In this document: one piece after another, positions 52,657-62,165 of the stretch
Layout of the letters: each line of letters starts with the position of its first letter
Numbering within the stretch: position 1 is the first letter of the stretch
From: Richelia intracellularis HH01
Lineage (GTDB): Bacteria; Cyanobacteriota; Cyanobacteriia; Cyanobacteriales; Nostocaceae
Direction of reading: 5' to 3'
DNA: 64,000 nt
Assembly (NCBI RefSeq): GCF_000350105.1
Contig: NZ_CAIY01000029.1
Coordinates: 57,663-121,662 of the forward strand
Position numbers and translations under genes: made by a program
Notes under the pieces: generated by a model
Told to the model about the DNA's origin: nothing
Database searches by the model: none
The model's input: only the letters and a program-made list of their open reading frames with translations

Positions 52657-52702
52657 AAAATAGTATTACTGATTATATAAATATAATCAGTAATACTATT
52701 TT
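52657..52702. repeat. 22-bp perfect inverted repeat, 2-nt centre
   Basis: The arms 52657-52678 and 52681-52702 are exact reverse complements separated by AA. It lies about 200 bp past the stop of the histidine kinase gene on the minus strand, too far for a typical terminator. Confidence 0.9.
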
Positions 52703-52904
52703 CGTAAGTGCTAGTAATAATAAAATTTCATACAGATCATTTATTGAATTTTTATTAGATTTATATTAGGCAAAAAAGTGATATTATTGCTGTCTACCTT
52801 AATACCTATCTATCAACAATTACATCAATATTTATCATAATCCATAAACTACAAAAATATTGGGATTAAGAGAAATAAAAGTATATGAAAATAAAGAGAA
52901 AATA

Positions 52905-54224
52905 TTAGTCCTTTCTACTATTGCTATCTTCCTGATGCAAACAAATGATAAAAGTGGACCCTGGCGAATTATTTGATGAAATTATGGACTCTAGGGCAGG
53001 GCTAAAAACTTCTAACCTACCTTGCATTTGCTCGATTAATTGTTTAGCAATTGCTAAACCTAAGCCTTTTCCAGAAATTTCTGTTTGAGCCTTGACACCA
53101 CGGTAATACCTGACCCCGAGATGTTGTAAATCCCCAGGGGGAATTCCGGGGCCTGTATCACTAACAATTATACTGTAATTATTCTCTTGCTTTACAGTTT
53201 TAATCAAAATTTTTCCCCCACTGGGGGTATATTTGAGGGCATTATCAACTATATTAGTCAAAATCTCTGTTAGTGCCTTCTGATTAATCCTGATTGTATC
53301 AAAATTATCTTCTAGTTCTGTTATTAATTGTAGATTGCTTTCTTGAGCAATTGCCCTAGCAGATGATAATACAATATCTACTATTTCTTGCAGGTTACAG
53401 TCAGTATCTCTTTCTCCTATTCCCGGTAATAACAAGGGTATTTGTTTCTCCTCTGATAAATTTGCTTCTACTAAAAATCCACTATCATTAGTTAATTGGA
53501 AATGCTTGAAATCATCCGCTTTCAAATCGATTAACTCGTCAATTTTCTTTAGTAGTTCCTGTAAGTGCTCACTTTCTCTAACAATGCCAGCTGCCACACT
53601 TCTATTTGGTTCTCCTGGATGTAATCGCTTCATTAATAATTTGCCAAATGTACGCAAGGCTGTCAGGGGATTTCGGAATTGATGTAGCAAGCTGTCAAGT
53701 AAATCCTGCTGCTTTTCTTGTAATATTTGTTGTTGGTGTAATTGATGCTGAAGCCATGCACGACGCTGGTCTAGAATACAACCAACTGCTAGAGTTTGAG
53801 CAATTCTTTCTATTTTATAATGCTCTCCTTGAGACCATGGACGATCACCTCTAACTGTCACTAGCAAACCTATCATTAAACCTTCATGGATGAAGGGTAA
53901 AATTATCTTGTTTTCATTTAAAACTGATTCTTCCTGGAAATACTCTTTTGCTTGTGGAGGTATATAAGACTGTATAGAATCTAAACTGCCTGAACCCAAT
54001 AAATTTTGACTTAACTGAGGTAACCCTTGAGAGTTAAAGCTATGTCTCAAAGTGGCTGTTTCCGGATAAACTATAATCGGTATTAATTCAGTCTTTCTTG
54101 CTGAAACTTCCTCTAATTCTTTTGTTAAATAGACAATGCTTAAGGAAGCTCCTAATCCTTGACTTAACAACACCATTTGTTCTCGGCAAAGAGCAATAAA
54201 CTCGGGACTCGTAGAACTTAACAT
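52905..54224 (-). CDS. GAF-domain sensor histidine kinase, Hik2/CSK-like
   Basis: A 439-residue soluble kinase. The N-terminal part (about 1-150) looks like a GAF domain, followed by a Gln-rich coiled segment (HQLHQQQILQEKQQDLLDSL). The phosphoacceptor box is LLHQFRNPLTALRTFGKLLM near 187, with the active His. The ATPase domain has EILTNIVDNALKYTPSGGK (N box), DTGPGIPPG (G1) and GKGLGLAIAKQL (G2). There are no membrane helices. Length and HQFRNPLTALRT resemble the Hik2/chloroplast sensor kinase line, which senses redox or salt state in cyanobacteria; this is a memory-based match. No response regulator is adjacent. Confidence 0.85.
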   Translation of the reverse strand: MLSSTSPEFIALCREQMVLLSQGLGASLSIVYLTKELEEVSARKTELIPIIVYPETATLRHSFNSQGLPQLSQNLLGSGSLDSIQSYIPPQAKEYFQEESVLNENKIILPFIHEGLMIGLLVTVRGDRPWSQGEHYKIERIAQTLAVGCILDQRRAWLQHQLHQQQILQEKQQDLLDSLLHQFRNPLTALRTFGKLLMKRLHPGEPNRSVAAGIVRESEHLQELLKKIDELIDLKADDFKHFQLTNDSGFLVEANLSEEKQIPLLLPGIGERDTDCNLQEIVDIVLSSARAIAQESNLQLITELEDNFDTIRINQKALTEILTNIVDNALKYTPSGGKILIKTVKQENNYSIIVSDTGPGIPPGDLQHLGVRYYRGVKAQTEISGKGLGLAIAKQLIEQMQGRLEVFSPALESIISSNNSPGSTFIICLHQEDSNSRKD

Positions 54225-54524
54225 TGGCAGTGCTATTGCTCGCTCACTAAAAAATATTACTAAAGGAAAATTTTGTATCCATCAATAATTTTCATGATTA
54301 ATGGCTGCATAAAATTACCTGTATTTTTAAATTACACATAGTTTGAAACTAACGTCTACGTTGCCTTGTTATTATCTAGTCTCAATACAAGATCCCTAGT
54401 GTAGATGTATCAAAAGCGTAGATTACTATTGATTTTTTTAGTTAAAACTTTTATAATATCCACGGATTTTGTAGCTACAACTACAATAACTACAATATGT
54501 AGTTTTCAAGAGGAGGACAATAGA

Positions 54525-54860
54525 TTGGCAAGGAGACGGAAGCGGAAGAGCCGTCGCCGCCAAGAGGGACGGCGAATCTTGGAGCATGTTGCTCAATATA
54601 GCATTGAAAGTGGCGAAGATAAACCAGTAACAGCAGCAAGAAAATTCATTCAAGCTGAAGGCATATTACCGCCAGCACTTCTACTGGTAAAAAGAAACGA
54701 GCACACCACAGATAGGTATTTTTGGGCAGAAAAGGGCTTGTTTGGAGCTCAGTATGTTGAGGAGAACCACTTCTTGTTTCCCAGTCTCAGGACACTTGAG
54801 CCTGTCCCAATACAAGAGGTAATGGTTGCAGCAGATGTAATGCTTGCAGCTGGTTGTTGA
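54525..54860 (+). CDS. DUF3155 family protein
   Basis: A 111-residue cyanobacterial protein. I start it at TTG 54525 because of a strong ribosome binding site, AGGAGG at 54511-54516, eight bases upstream; the frame extends 40 codons further but into non-coding-like sequence. The N-terminus is a highly basic stretch (ARRRKRKSRRRQEGRRILEH), then QYSIESGEDKPVTAARKFIQ, EGILPPALLLVKRNEHTTDR, YFWAEKGLFGAQYVEENHFL and a hydrophobic end. The basic start suggests nucleic acid or ribosome binding, but function is unknown. Confidence 0.88.
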   Translation: MARRRKRKSRRRQEGRRILEHVAQYSIESGEDKPVTAARKFIQAEGILPPALLLVKRNEHTTDRYFWAEKGLFGAQYVEENHFLFPSLRTLEPVPIQEVMVAADVMLAAGC

Positions 54861-55382
54861 AGTAGGAAGATTATACACATCGGGCTTGGCTTTTTGCAAT
54901 ACATGAGGTGCTACAATTGCTCAGTTTCTTGGGAAAACTAATCTTTTTGTTTTGAAGTCAATTTATTACTACCTAGTCAGATTCTTAGCATTGCAACAGT
55001 TTAAATCATCTCAGGGCTTAACTTATGCTGGCTGACCACATCGTTATTACTTAATTGGTCATTCACCATCTGTTAAACCCTGAGGTTTTATCTAATAAGT
55101 TCAAGCATACTTGCAAACCCTATGTATGAAACGGTGGTTACCATAATAATTTAGGATTACTACTTTGCCTCCGGATTTTCAGATATGACCATGATTATAG
55201 TTCGTAGATAAAATAAGCTAGATTCGGAATCTAATATTCCTGATTTAGAAGACCCTTGCCATCTGGCTAATATATGGGTCTTCTTTATTCATCTACTGTA
55301 AAATTACCCCACAGAGAATTAAGATTTTTCGCCAGGAATCATATTACTATGTAGGCAACAAACAAAAAAATAATTTCTTATT
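54861..55382. other. Spacer with possible ncRNA ending in a terminator-like hairpin
   Basis: About 385 bp between the DUF3155 stop and the hairpin at 55247-55284. It is less AT-rich than other spacers, and no reading frame is visible. It could be a long 3' UTR or contain a small RNA, but I recognise no known RNA family. Confidence 0.35.
55247..55284 (+). terminator. Terminator-like hairpin
   Basis: AGAAGACCC (55247-55255) pairs with GGGTCTTCT (55276-55284) around a 20-nt loop, followed by TTATTC on the plus strand. The minus-strand side has no T-run, so plus-strand termination is more likely. Nearest plus-strand gene is DUF3155, 387 bp upstream. Confidence 0.5.
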
Positions 55383-55913
55383 TTAGTCGATTTGTTTTAA
55401 TTGCAACTTTTTTTGTAACCCGAGCAGCTCGTCTCTATGAGCAATTACAGTTATTTTACTAGAGTCATAGGGCTTATTATCCTGGTTGGATAATTTTAGT
55501 ATCACTTTCTCTAGCTTTCCCGCTTTTTTCCAATAGAAAATTCCACTCATCGGAGATATTCCAATCATTCCGAAAAATAGCCACATCAATTTAGGAAACA
55601 GATAGGACATCACCAATGATAGACAAAGAATACCAATAGCACTTAATGTGCTTAGAAAGATAGCCAAAAACCAACTTGGCTTTACAAACCCTTCAAATAT
55701 AACTTGATTTTGTTTACGGTCTACTGCTGCCACTCGGTAAGACCGTGTCTGAAAGTATTCTTGCAGTTGATTTATTAGAGTGTTTTCATCTTGTTTACCT
55801 ATAAGTTCTAGGCTTTGCAAACGTTCTTTTGTAGAAGCACGAACGAAAAATAATAATCCAACTGCTAACAATAGAGAGAGTATTAGGGTAGATGGCAGGG
55901 TAATGATATTCAT
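55383..55913 (-). CDS. Cofactor assembly of complex C subunit B (CCB2/CCB4-like)
   Basis: Membrane protein of the CCB pathway that attaches heme c(i) to cytochrome b6 of the b6f complex. The 176 residues begin with a helix (LPSTLILSLLLAVGLLFFVR), then RASTKERLQSLELIGK, LQEYFQTRSYRVAAVDRKQN and QVIFEGFVKPSWFLAIFLST leading into further hydrophobic helices (about 80-125). YRVAAVDxxQNQVxFEGFVxPS is the family landmark. The PadR gene lies 52 bp upstream on the same strand; the two are likely co-transcribed. The assignment rests on remembered family sequences. Confidence 0.75.
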   Translation of the reverse strand: MNIITLPSTLILSLLLAVGLLFFVRASTKERLQSLELIGKQDENTLINQLQEYFQTRSYRVAAVDRKQNQVIFEGFVKPSWFLAIFLSTLSAIGILCLSLVMSYLFPKLMWLFFGMIGISPMSGIFYWKKAGKLEKVILKLSNQDNKPYDSSKITVIAHRDELLGLQKKLQLKQID

Positions 55914-55965
55914 AACAGACTACTATTTTGTTAATGGAGGAGATCTATTCATAATCAATTATTTG

Positions 55966-56313
55966 CTAGTTTCCCCTCCTATTCATATACTGTTGCCACA
56001 AAGTAGATAAGTCCTCCGCTATTTTTTGCCATTCTGGGGAAATTTGATACATCCGTCTAGGGCGACCACGTCCTTCGAGCTTCTTCCAGTATCCAATAAC
56101 AGCTCCCTCCTCTTCCAAAAACTTGATTGCGCTGTAAAGCACAGTATCAGAAAGGCGATAAGTAGGATATTCGGATTCTAGCTTTTGAATCAACTCAGTA
56201 CCATAGGACTCCATATGTATCAAAATATATAATATATAGCAAGTTGCTAGCTCTTGACAGAGATAGGTTGGCGGAGGACTCTCAAAAAATTGATGTATAT
56301 CCTCTAGTTTCAT
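55966..56313 (-). CDS. PadR-family transcriptional regulator
   Basis: I start it at ATG 56313 (MKLEDIHQFFESPPPTYLCQ), giving 115 residues; the frame has nine more codons upstream. It has the PadR winged-helix domain: YILYILIHMESYGTELIQKL, YRLSDTVLYSAIKFLEEEGA and YWKKLEGRGRPRRMYQISPE, where the wing carries the family's RGRPRRxY motif. PadR proteins are usually ligand-responsive repressors. The gene is 52 bp upstream of the CCB-type gene on the same strand; whether it controls that gene is unknown. Confidence 0.88.
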   Translation of the reverse strand: MKLEDIHQFFESPPPTYLCQELATCYILYILIHMESYGTELIQKLESEYPTYRLSDTVLYSAIKFLEEEGAVIGYWKKLEGRGRPRRMYQISPEWQKIAEDLSTLWQQYMNRRGN

Positions 56314-57242
56314 GGTTGCTGAATTGCTAAGATTATGCATTTGGGTTAAGCCTACAAACCATGTAGTAAGTATATAGTGCTACACCCTGATTAGTTAGTG
56401 AATAGTACTGCTTAAGCATAAATGCTAAGGCAAAAACATCTAAACAGTACTCCAAGCCAATGGGGCATAGAAGTCAAGCAGAGTCTTGTAGATGCAAAGA
56501 GCATATGCTCTCACTTGAGTTTAATGTAATTAAATGAGAAGCGTTTGGACAGTAACATTACTGCTGTCTTGGTGTCAAGTGATGCTAAGTTACTGAGAAA
56601 TAAAAAAGTTGGAGAAACCTTTTAAGGGATGCGATGGAATAATATGAGAGATATGTTGGATAACACTTAATTCTTCCTGAAAAGATTAATATTCAATTTT
56701 GTAGAGCTACAGAATGACTAAATATTCAGTATATTTAAATTGGAAAGTGAAAATAGTAATACATATTAATTCAGTACTAGGCATAGAGAAAATAAAATTT
56801 TTATACTAGGCTTAGTAAATATACTTGTCAGTATCATCAATAAAGCTTCAAGAAATTTGGTAGAGTTGCTGATAATGGAGAGCACACCCAAATACAGGGT
56901 GTTCAGCAAATTGTATAAAACTGAGTAATTAACACTAGCAGGACTTGCAGGGTTAAAATAATTTAGTTCCGGTAACATAACACTAGCAATTACCTAATCA
57001 CCTTAATTCATATCTATTCAAAAAAAGGCTACTCTGTATTAATGACTTCGAACAAAAATTCTAGGATTGATTACTACGAATATTTATATTTTACAATTGA
57101 ATGGAAAGAAGAATTTCTTTAAAAATCAAATGCTGGCACTTACAACTATTTTTATACTAGCTTTTTAAAATACAATTATATTTAAGAAATAAGTTAAGTT
57201 TTAAGTTATTTATGTTAAGGAACTGCAATTTCGGTAATTAGT
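56314..57242. other. Divergent spacer, 0.9 kb
   Basis: Between the PadR gene (minus) and DUF3611 (plus). The frame at 56766-56978 is unconvincing. Nothing else supported; the octamer TACTAGGC occurs twice at about 56774 and 56804. Confidence 0.5.
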
Positions 57243-57812
57243 ATGACAGACAAAACAGATAGCCAATCATACTCCAGATTAGCTATCGCTAGGATATTTA
57301 GTTTTGTTGGCTGGGTGAGTTTTTGGACACAACTATTACTAGGTGTAGTTGCTACAGGAATTTTTTTGGGTTTCAAGATTCAAAGGTCTGGTAATCAAAT
57401 AGGTAATCCCGGATCAGGTTTTGGTGTATTTTTTGCGGCCCTGGGGTTATTAAGCCTAGCAGGAGGGGTTGTTGTAGCCTTCCGCTATACTAGAATTGGG
57501 AAGAAACTAGCATCTTCTAATTACTCTAACCATCCACGGAGAATAGAAACCCTAAATGTAATACGAATGGGATTTATGGTGAATTTAATTGGAATGCTAT
57601 TAACCTTATTTGGAGCACAGGCAATTAGTGGCTCTCTATTATTAAAGGCACTGAGCGTTCCCCAAGGTGCAGTTGGATTCTCCCCGGAGCAATTGAGCAG
57701 ATTAGTACAGCCAATTGATGTACTAGTCGTACAGGCAAATATCAACACGGTGACGGCTCATTTCTCTGGATTTGTAGGCTCACTATGGCTTTTTAATAGG
57801 ATTCATAAATAG
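57243..57812 (+). CDS. DUF3611 family membrane protein
   Basis: A 189-residue integral membrane protein with about four helices: IFSFVGWVSFWTQLLLGVVA, FGVFFAALGLLSLAGGVVVA, MGFMVNLIGMLLTLFGAQAI and the C-terminal HFSGFVGSLWLFNRIHK. FVGWVSFWTQLLLGVV and ALSVPQGAVG are the family landmarks. DUF3611 is found in cyanobacteria and plastids of plants; its function is unknown. A single-gene unit. Confidence 0.85.
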   Translation: MTDKTDSQSYSRLAIARIFSFVGWVSFWTQLLLGVVATGIFLGFKIQRSGNQIGNPGSGFGVFFAALGLLSLAGGVVVAFRYTRIGKKLASSNYSNHPRRIETLNVIRMGFMVNLIGMLLTLFGAQAISGSLLLKALSVPQGAVGFSPEQLSRLVQPIDVLVVQANINTVTAHFSGFVGSLWLFNRIHK

Positions 57813-58319
57813 TAAGCAAGTTAGGGTTTTACTGAAATTAGTTTAAACAAGATAAAATCGTCTTTTCTTTGTATTCTAAATTCCATGACTTATTGTTAAT
57901 TTTATGTCTCTTATTTTTAAATTGATACTCCTTTAAAAAACTATTTGACTTCCTCATTTTTCTCTAAAATTGTTATTGTTTAGATGTTAACAAAAACAAA
58001 CATGCGCTTGGCAATTTATCATTATCATGATCAACATGTAATATAATGCTAATAATCAGTTCATCAAGATATTCTTGAGCATAATTCATTTGTAGAATGA
58101 AGGGCTAAGACCTAAATAGATACTAACATTTTTATTTTTTTAAGCTTCATAAGTTTCTCTAATATTGAGACTAAACTATTTGCTAAAAATATATGCCCTG
58201 TTATTATTTAGCCTATGGAGTAATTGAAAATATAAAATTTAGTAAATATCAGTGTACGACAGTCATATACTTGTTTTCTATTGAAAAATTCTGGACAACT
58301 AAAAAAACTATAAAAATCT
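57813..58319. other. Intergenic region, 0.5 kb
   Basis: AT-rich spacer before serS that should contain its promoter. No further feature seen. Confidence 0.45.
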
Positions 58320-59603
58320 GTGCTGGATATTAACCAAATCAAGGAAAACCCACGAGTCATTGAAAAACGCTTGAACAGCCGTGGTAGCAGCTACGATTTC
58401 AATCCCCTACTGGAGTTGAATCGACAGCAGAGAGAATTGGGAGAACAAAAGATTCAACTTCAAACACGCAGTAATGAAATTTCCAAAATTATACCAGAGC
58501 AAATTAAATCCGGTTGCGATCCTAACAGTTTAGAAATTATGGCCCTGCGCTCGGAGGGAAGTTCTATCAAGATCAAAATTGGGAATATAGAGATCCAAGA
58601 GAAGAATATTACCTCCCAGCTTATGAACACCATAATGACATTCCCAAATTTGCCTAGTGAGTCTACACCATTAGGAAAAAATGAAGATGAGAATGTAGAA
58701 GTACGGCGTTGGGGCGATGAGTATATTCCTGAAAACACTGCTTCTATCATGCCTCATTGGGAAATAGGTGAGAAATTAGGAATTTTAAATACAAAAAGGG
58801 CAGTTAAAATTTCCCAAAGTCGTTTTGTAGCACTGATTGGTGCGGGGGCTGCATTGGAAAGATCTCTGATTCAACTAATGCTTACGCACCAAATTGCTGC
58901 AGGTTATGTAGAAGTAATGCCCCCAGTACTAGTAAATACAATTTCTCTCACTGCTACAGGACAATTACCCAAGTTTGCTGAAGATAGCTTTAAATGTGCT
59001 GATGATGACTTGTGGTTGTCTCCAACTGCTGAGGTCCCTTTAACTAATTTGTATAGGGGGGAAATTCTCAGTGACGAAGATTTACCTATTTATCACTGTG
59101 CCTATACCCCTTGTTTTCGAAGGGAAGCTGGAAGCTACGGACGTGATATGAGAGGTCTTATTCGTCTCCATCAATTCAATAAAGTGGAAATGGTAAAACT
59201 CGTACATCCAAATGAATCCTTTGCTGAATTAGAGAAGATGGTAGGTAATGCGGAAACTATTTTGAAGATTTTAAATTTACCTTACCGGGTTGTTGAAATA
59301 TGTACAGGGGATTTGGGATTTTCGTCAACAAAAACCTATGACTTAGAGGTTTGGTTGCCTTCTTCTGGGAAATACCGAGAAATTTCTAGTTGTTCCAACT
59401 GTTTGGATTTTCAATCTAGAAGAGGTAATATTCGTTTCAAGGAAAAGGGTAAGAAAGGTACCAAATTTGTCCATACTCTCAATGGTTCTGGTTTAGCCGT
59501 AGGTCGGACTATGGCCGCTATTCTGGAGAATTACCAAAACCTTGATGGGACAGTAAGGATTCCAGAGGTCTTACAGCCTTATTTAGGAAGAGATTTACTT
59601 TAG
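58320..59603 (+). CDS. serS: Seryl-tRNA synthetase
   Basis: Charges tRNA-Ser (and tRNA-Sec where present) with serine. It starts at GTG 58320 ([20 protein letters not shown]) and has 427 residues, the normal length. The N-terminal coiled-coil arm (about 1-105, [20 protein letters not shown]) holds the tRNA long variable arm. The class II core shows motif 2, [20 protein letters not shown] followed by FNKVEMV, and motif 3, [16 protein letters not shown], near 395. [20 protein letters not shown] is the serine pocket region. No operon partner is close (rseP is 255 bp downstream). Confidence 0.97.
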   Translation: MLDINQIKENPRVIEKRLNSRGSSYDFNPLLELNRQQRELGEQKIQLQTRSNEISKIIPEQIKSGCDPNSLEIMALRSEGSSIKIKIGNIEIQEKNITSQLMNTIMTFPNLPSESTPLGKNEDENVEVRRWGDEYIPENTASIMPHWEIGEKLGILNTKRAVKISQSRFVALIGAGAALERSLIQLMLTHQIAAGYVEVMPPVLVNTISLTATGQLPKFAEDSFKCADDDLWLSPTAEVPLTNLYRGEILSDEDLPIYHCAYTPCFRREAGSYGRDMRGLIRLHQFNKVEMVKLVHPNESFAELEKMVGNAETILKILNLPYRVVEICTGDLGFSSTKTYDLEVWLPSSGKYREISSCSNCLDFQSRRGNIRFKEKGKKGTKFVHTLNGSGLAVGRTMAAILENYQNLDGTVRIPEVLQPYLGRDLL

Positions 59604-59858
59604 AAAAATGAAGGAAGGTAAAAGGGATTATAATTATTAGTTGGTATGGGTTGAATTCTAAATAATTGCGGTTTTTGGGTTTTTAATAGCTAAAATTCAG
59701 TTTCCAGAAAGATTTTTAAACCCCACACTATAACGAAAGTAGTTTTATATCAACCATCATTGGTGAGTTATATTAATTTGGAAAATACCTTTCTAAGATT
59801 CTGTCTTTAAAATAGAAATATCCTTATTTAGCCCAATCATTTCACATTAAATTCTTCT

Positions 59859-60941
59859 ATGTCAGTTTTAGCAGCGATAACAGTCTTGGCTATTTTAATA
59901 TTGGTGCACGAGTTAGGACACTTCCTCGCTGCTCGTTCTCAAGGTATTTATGTTAACCGTTTTTCTTTAGGTTTTGGTCCAACTCTATGGAAATATCAAG
60001 GTTCTCAAACAGAATATGCTGTTCGTGCTTTCCCTCTTGGGGGTTTTGTTGGTTTTCCCGATGATGATCCAGATAGTAAGATCTCACCAGATGACCCCAA
60101 TCTTCTGCGCAATCGTCCTATTTTAGATCGAGCAGTGGTTGTTAGTGCTGGGGTAATAGCAAATTTAGTCTTTGCCTATTTAGTGCTAATAGTCCTGTTT
60201 GGAATTGTTGGTATTCCGGATTTACAATACGAGCCAGGTGTTGTTGTTCAACCGGATACAGAACAGTCTCTTGCCTATGAAGCAGGTATTAGGAAAGGAG
60301 ACATTATTATTGCCATACAAGATAAAGAACTCAAAGCATCTAAAAATGCGGTTACACTACTAAAAACTGAAATAGAAAATCATCCAAATCAACCAGTTTA
60401 TTTAAAAATTCAACGTCAACAAGAGAACTTATCTCTATATATCACCCCACAATTAAAAGATAGCAAGGGTCGTATTGGAATTAGGTTGATAGAAAATGCC
60501 ACTCCAATTTATCACCGTCCCCGCAATATTCAGGAAGTTTTTGGTACTGCTGCTAATAAATTTCAGCAATTAGTGATGAGAACATTTCAGGGATTTGGAC
60601 AACTAATTACTAATTTCCAAAATACTGCTGATAAATTGGCTGGCCCTGTAAAAATTGTAGAGGCAGGAGCAAAATTAGCTGCTACTGACAGTACTAACTT
60701 ATTATTCTTTGCTGCTATTATTAGCATTAATCTGGCTGTGATTAATATTTTGCCTCTACCAGCTTTGGATGGTGGGCAATTAGCTTTTCTATTGATAGAA
60801 GGTTTGCGTGGTAAACCCCTACCCAATAGAGTTCAGGAGAATGTTATGCAAACTGGTTTAGTATTACTTCTAGGGTTAGGTATTTTCTTGATAGTGAAAG
60901 ATACATCCCAGTTGGAGTGGGTGCAAAAATTATTCCAGTGA
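59859..60941 (+). CDS. rseP: RseP/site-2 membrane metalloprotease (M50)
   Basis: Intramembrane zinc protease that cuts membrane-tethered factors and remnant signal peptides. The 360 residues open with the first helix and catalytic HELGH (residues 17-21, HELGHFLAARSQGI). A PDZ-like domain lies about 125-215 (AYEAGIRKGDIIIAIQDKEL), and the second zinc ligand is in INILPLPALDGGQ near 300, with the family's NxxPxPxLDGG motif. The single PDZ and 360-residue length are typical of cyanobacterial forms. It overlaps nth by four bases (GTGA), so the two are translationally coupled. Confidence 0.94.
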   Translation: MSVLAAITVLAILILVHELGHFLAARSQGIYVNRFSLGFGPTLWKYQGSQTEYAVRAFPLGGFVGFPDDDPDSKISPDDPNLLRNRPILDRAVVVSAGVIANLVFAYLVLIVLFGIVGIPDLQYEPGVVVQPDTEQSLAYEAGIRKGDIIIAIQDKELKASKNAVTLLKTEIENHPNQPVYLKIQRQQENLSLYITPQLKDSKGRIGIRLIENATPIYHRPRNIQEVFGTAANKFQQLVMRTFQGFGQLITNFQNTADKLAGPVKIVEAGAKLAATDSTNLLFFAAIISINLAVINILPLPALDGGQLAFLLIEGLRGKPLPNRVQENVMQTGLVLLLGLGIFLIVKDTSQLEWVQKLFQ

Positions 60942-61588
60942 TTAATAGTCGTAAGAATTTGGGTATAAAGCAAAGAGCATTAGAAATACTTGTGCGTCTT
61001 ACGTGCTTGTATCCTGAAGCTACTTGCTCTCTAAAATACTCAAGTACTATCCAACTTTTGGTCGCAACTATTTTATCTGCTCAGTGTAGAGATGACGTGG
61101 TCAATAAAGTGACACAAGAACTCTTCCGGAGTTTTCCAGATGCAGCGAGTTTGGGTAATGCCGACGTAAAAGATTTAGAGATATTGGTACATTCCACCGG
61201 TTTCTATCGGAATAAGGCAAAAAATATTCAGGCAGCATGTAAAATGATCAATCAGGAGTTTGGTGGAGAGGTGCCCCAAACGATAGAACAGTTATTAAAA
61301 CTGCCTGGCGTAGCACGAAAGACAGCCAATGTTGTCTTAGCACATGGCTATGGAATTAATATGGGAGTGACAGTAGATACTCACGTCGGACGTCTGAGTC
61401 AGCGCTTGGGTTTAACAGAATACAAAGATCCAATTAGGATTGAGCAGGATTTAATGAAGCTATTACCCCAGGTGGAGTGGGAAAATTGGTCAATTCGGCT
61501 TATTTATCATGGACGTGCTGTCTGCAAGGCCCGTTCTCCTGAATGTGAGATTTGTGAACTGGCTGATTTATGCCCTAGTAAAAAGTGA
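60938..61588 (+). CDS. nth: Endonuclease III
   Basis: DNA glycosylase/AP lyase that removes oxidised pyrimidines. I start it at GTG 60938 (MINSRKNLGIKQRALEILVR), which overlaps the rseP stop as GTGA; a GTG seven codons upstream is possible. The 216 residues contain STIQLLVATILSAQCRDDVV, the helix-hairpin-helix LPGVARKTANVVL with the catalytic Lys, VTVDTHVGRLSQRLG with the catalytic Asp, and the [4Fe-4S] pattern C-x6-C-x2-C-x5-C in CKARSPECEICELADLC. All key residues are present. Confidence 0.96.
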   Translation: MINSRKNLGIKQRALEILVRLTCLYPEATCSLKYSSTIQLLVATILSAQCRDDVVNKVTQELFRSFPDAASLGNADVKDLEILVHSTGFYRNKAKNIQAACKMINQEFGGEVPQTIEQLLKLPGVARKTANVVLAHGYGINMGVTVDTHVGRLSQRLGLTEYKDPIRIEQDLMKLLPQVEWENWSIRLIYHGRAVCKARSPECEICELADLCPSKK

Positions 61589-61781
61589 GAAGTGAGTTAA
61601 GAGGTACTAACCTAATAAGCAATTGCCTTCTGAGGAAATAAAAATATTTGGTCAACAGTATGAATAAGTATGGTTTTTATAGTACTACTCATCTCCCAGA
61701 AGAATCGAAAATTCACAATTGTTAGAAGTAGGGTTAGTAGCATAAGATAGGAAATGCTATTAAAATTTGGTTTGAGTGTTC

Positions 61782-62084
61782 ATGGCAAAAAAGAGCATGA
61801 TTGAGCGCAATAAAAAACGCGCTAGGATAGCAGATAAATATGCTACTAAAAGAAGAGCTTTGTTGGAAGAATTCAGACAGGCTGAGTCCCCCCTAGACAA
61901 ACTAGATATTCACCGTAAAATCCAACAGCTACCACGCAACAGTGCTCCTAATCGTCACCATAATCGGTGTTGGGTTACAGGTCGTCCTAGAGGATACTAT
62001 CGTGATTTTGGGCTGTCTAGGAATATTCTTAGGGAGTGGGCACATAAGGGTTTATTGCCCGGAGTTGTAAAGTCAAGCTGGTAA
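61782..62084 (+). CDS. rpsN: 30S ribosomal protein S14
   Basis: Head protein of the 30S subunit. ATG 61782 ([20 protein letters not shown]) gives 100 residues; a GTG two codons earlier is unlikely. [39 protein letters not shown] and [20 protein letters not shown] are the family landmarks. It is the zinc-free (C-minus) form with no CxxC pairs, as usual for cyanobacteria. The gene stands alone, not in the main ribosomal cluster. A weak hairpin AATGGTTA/TAACCATT (62109-62129) follows the stop. Confidence 0.96.
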   Translation: MAKKSMIERNKKRARIADKYATKRRALLEEFRQAESPLDKLDIHRKIQQLPRNSAPNRHHNRCWVTGRPRGYYRDFGLSRNILREWAHKGLLPGVVKSSW

Positions 62085-62165
62085 GCTTAACAAGCAAAGG
62101 TGATATTTAATGGTTAATGGGTAACCATTTGTCTAATATAAACATGCTCATAATCACCAGGCTTT

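Larger units (their letters stand above)
50898..52904. other. Gene desert with three long palindromes, 2.0 kb
   Basis: Spacer between the sir start and the histidine kinase 3' end. No coding potential; the frame at 51813-52019 is not convincing. Long inverted repeats at 51261-51299, 51331-51365 and 52657-52702 are listed separately, and an imperfect one (TTTAGTTTTA against TAAAAACTAAA) lies at about 52617-52643. Confidence 0.5.

Noticed and set aside
54405..54524. 40-codon N-terminal extension of the DUF3155 gene
   Set aside because: AGGAGG eight bases before TTG 54525 and the family start (ARRRKRK) argue for the shorter protein.
56766..56978. 70-codon minus-strand frame
   Set aside because: Same reasons; Ser/Asn/Leu-rich with no domain pattern.
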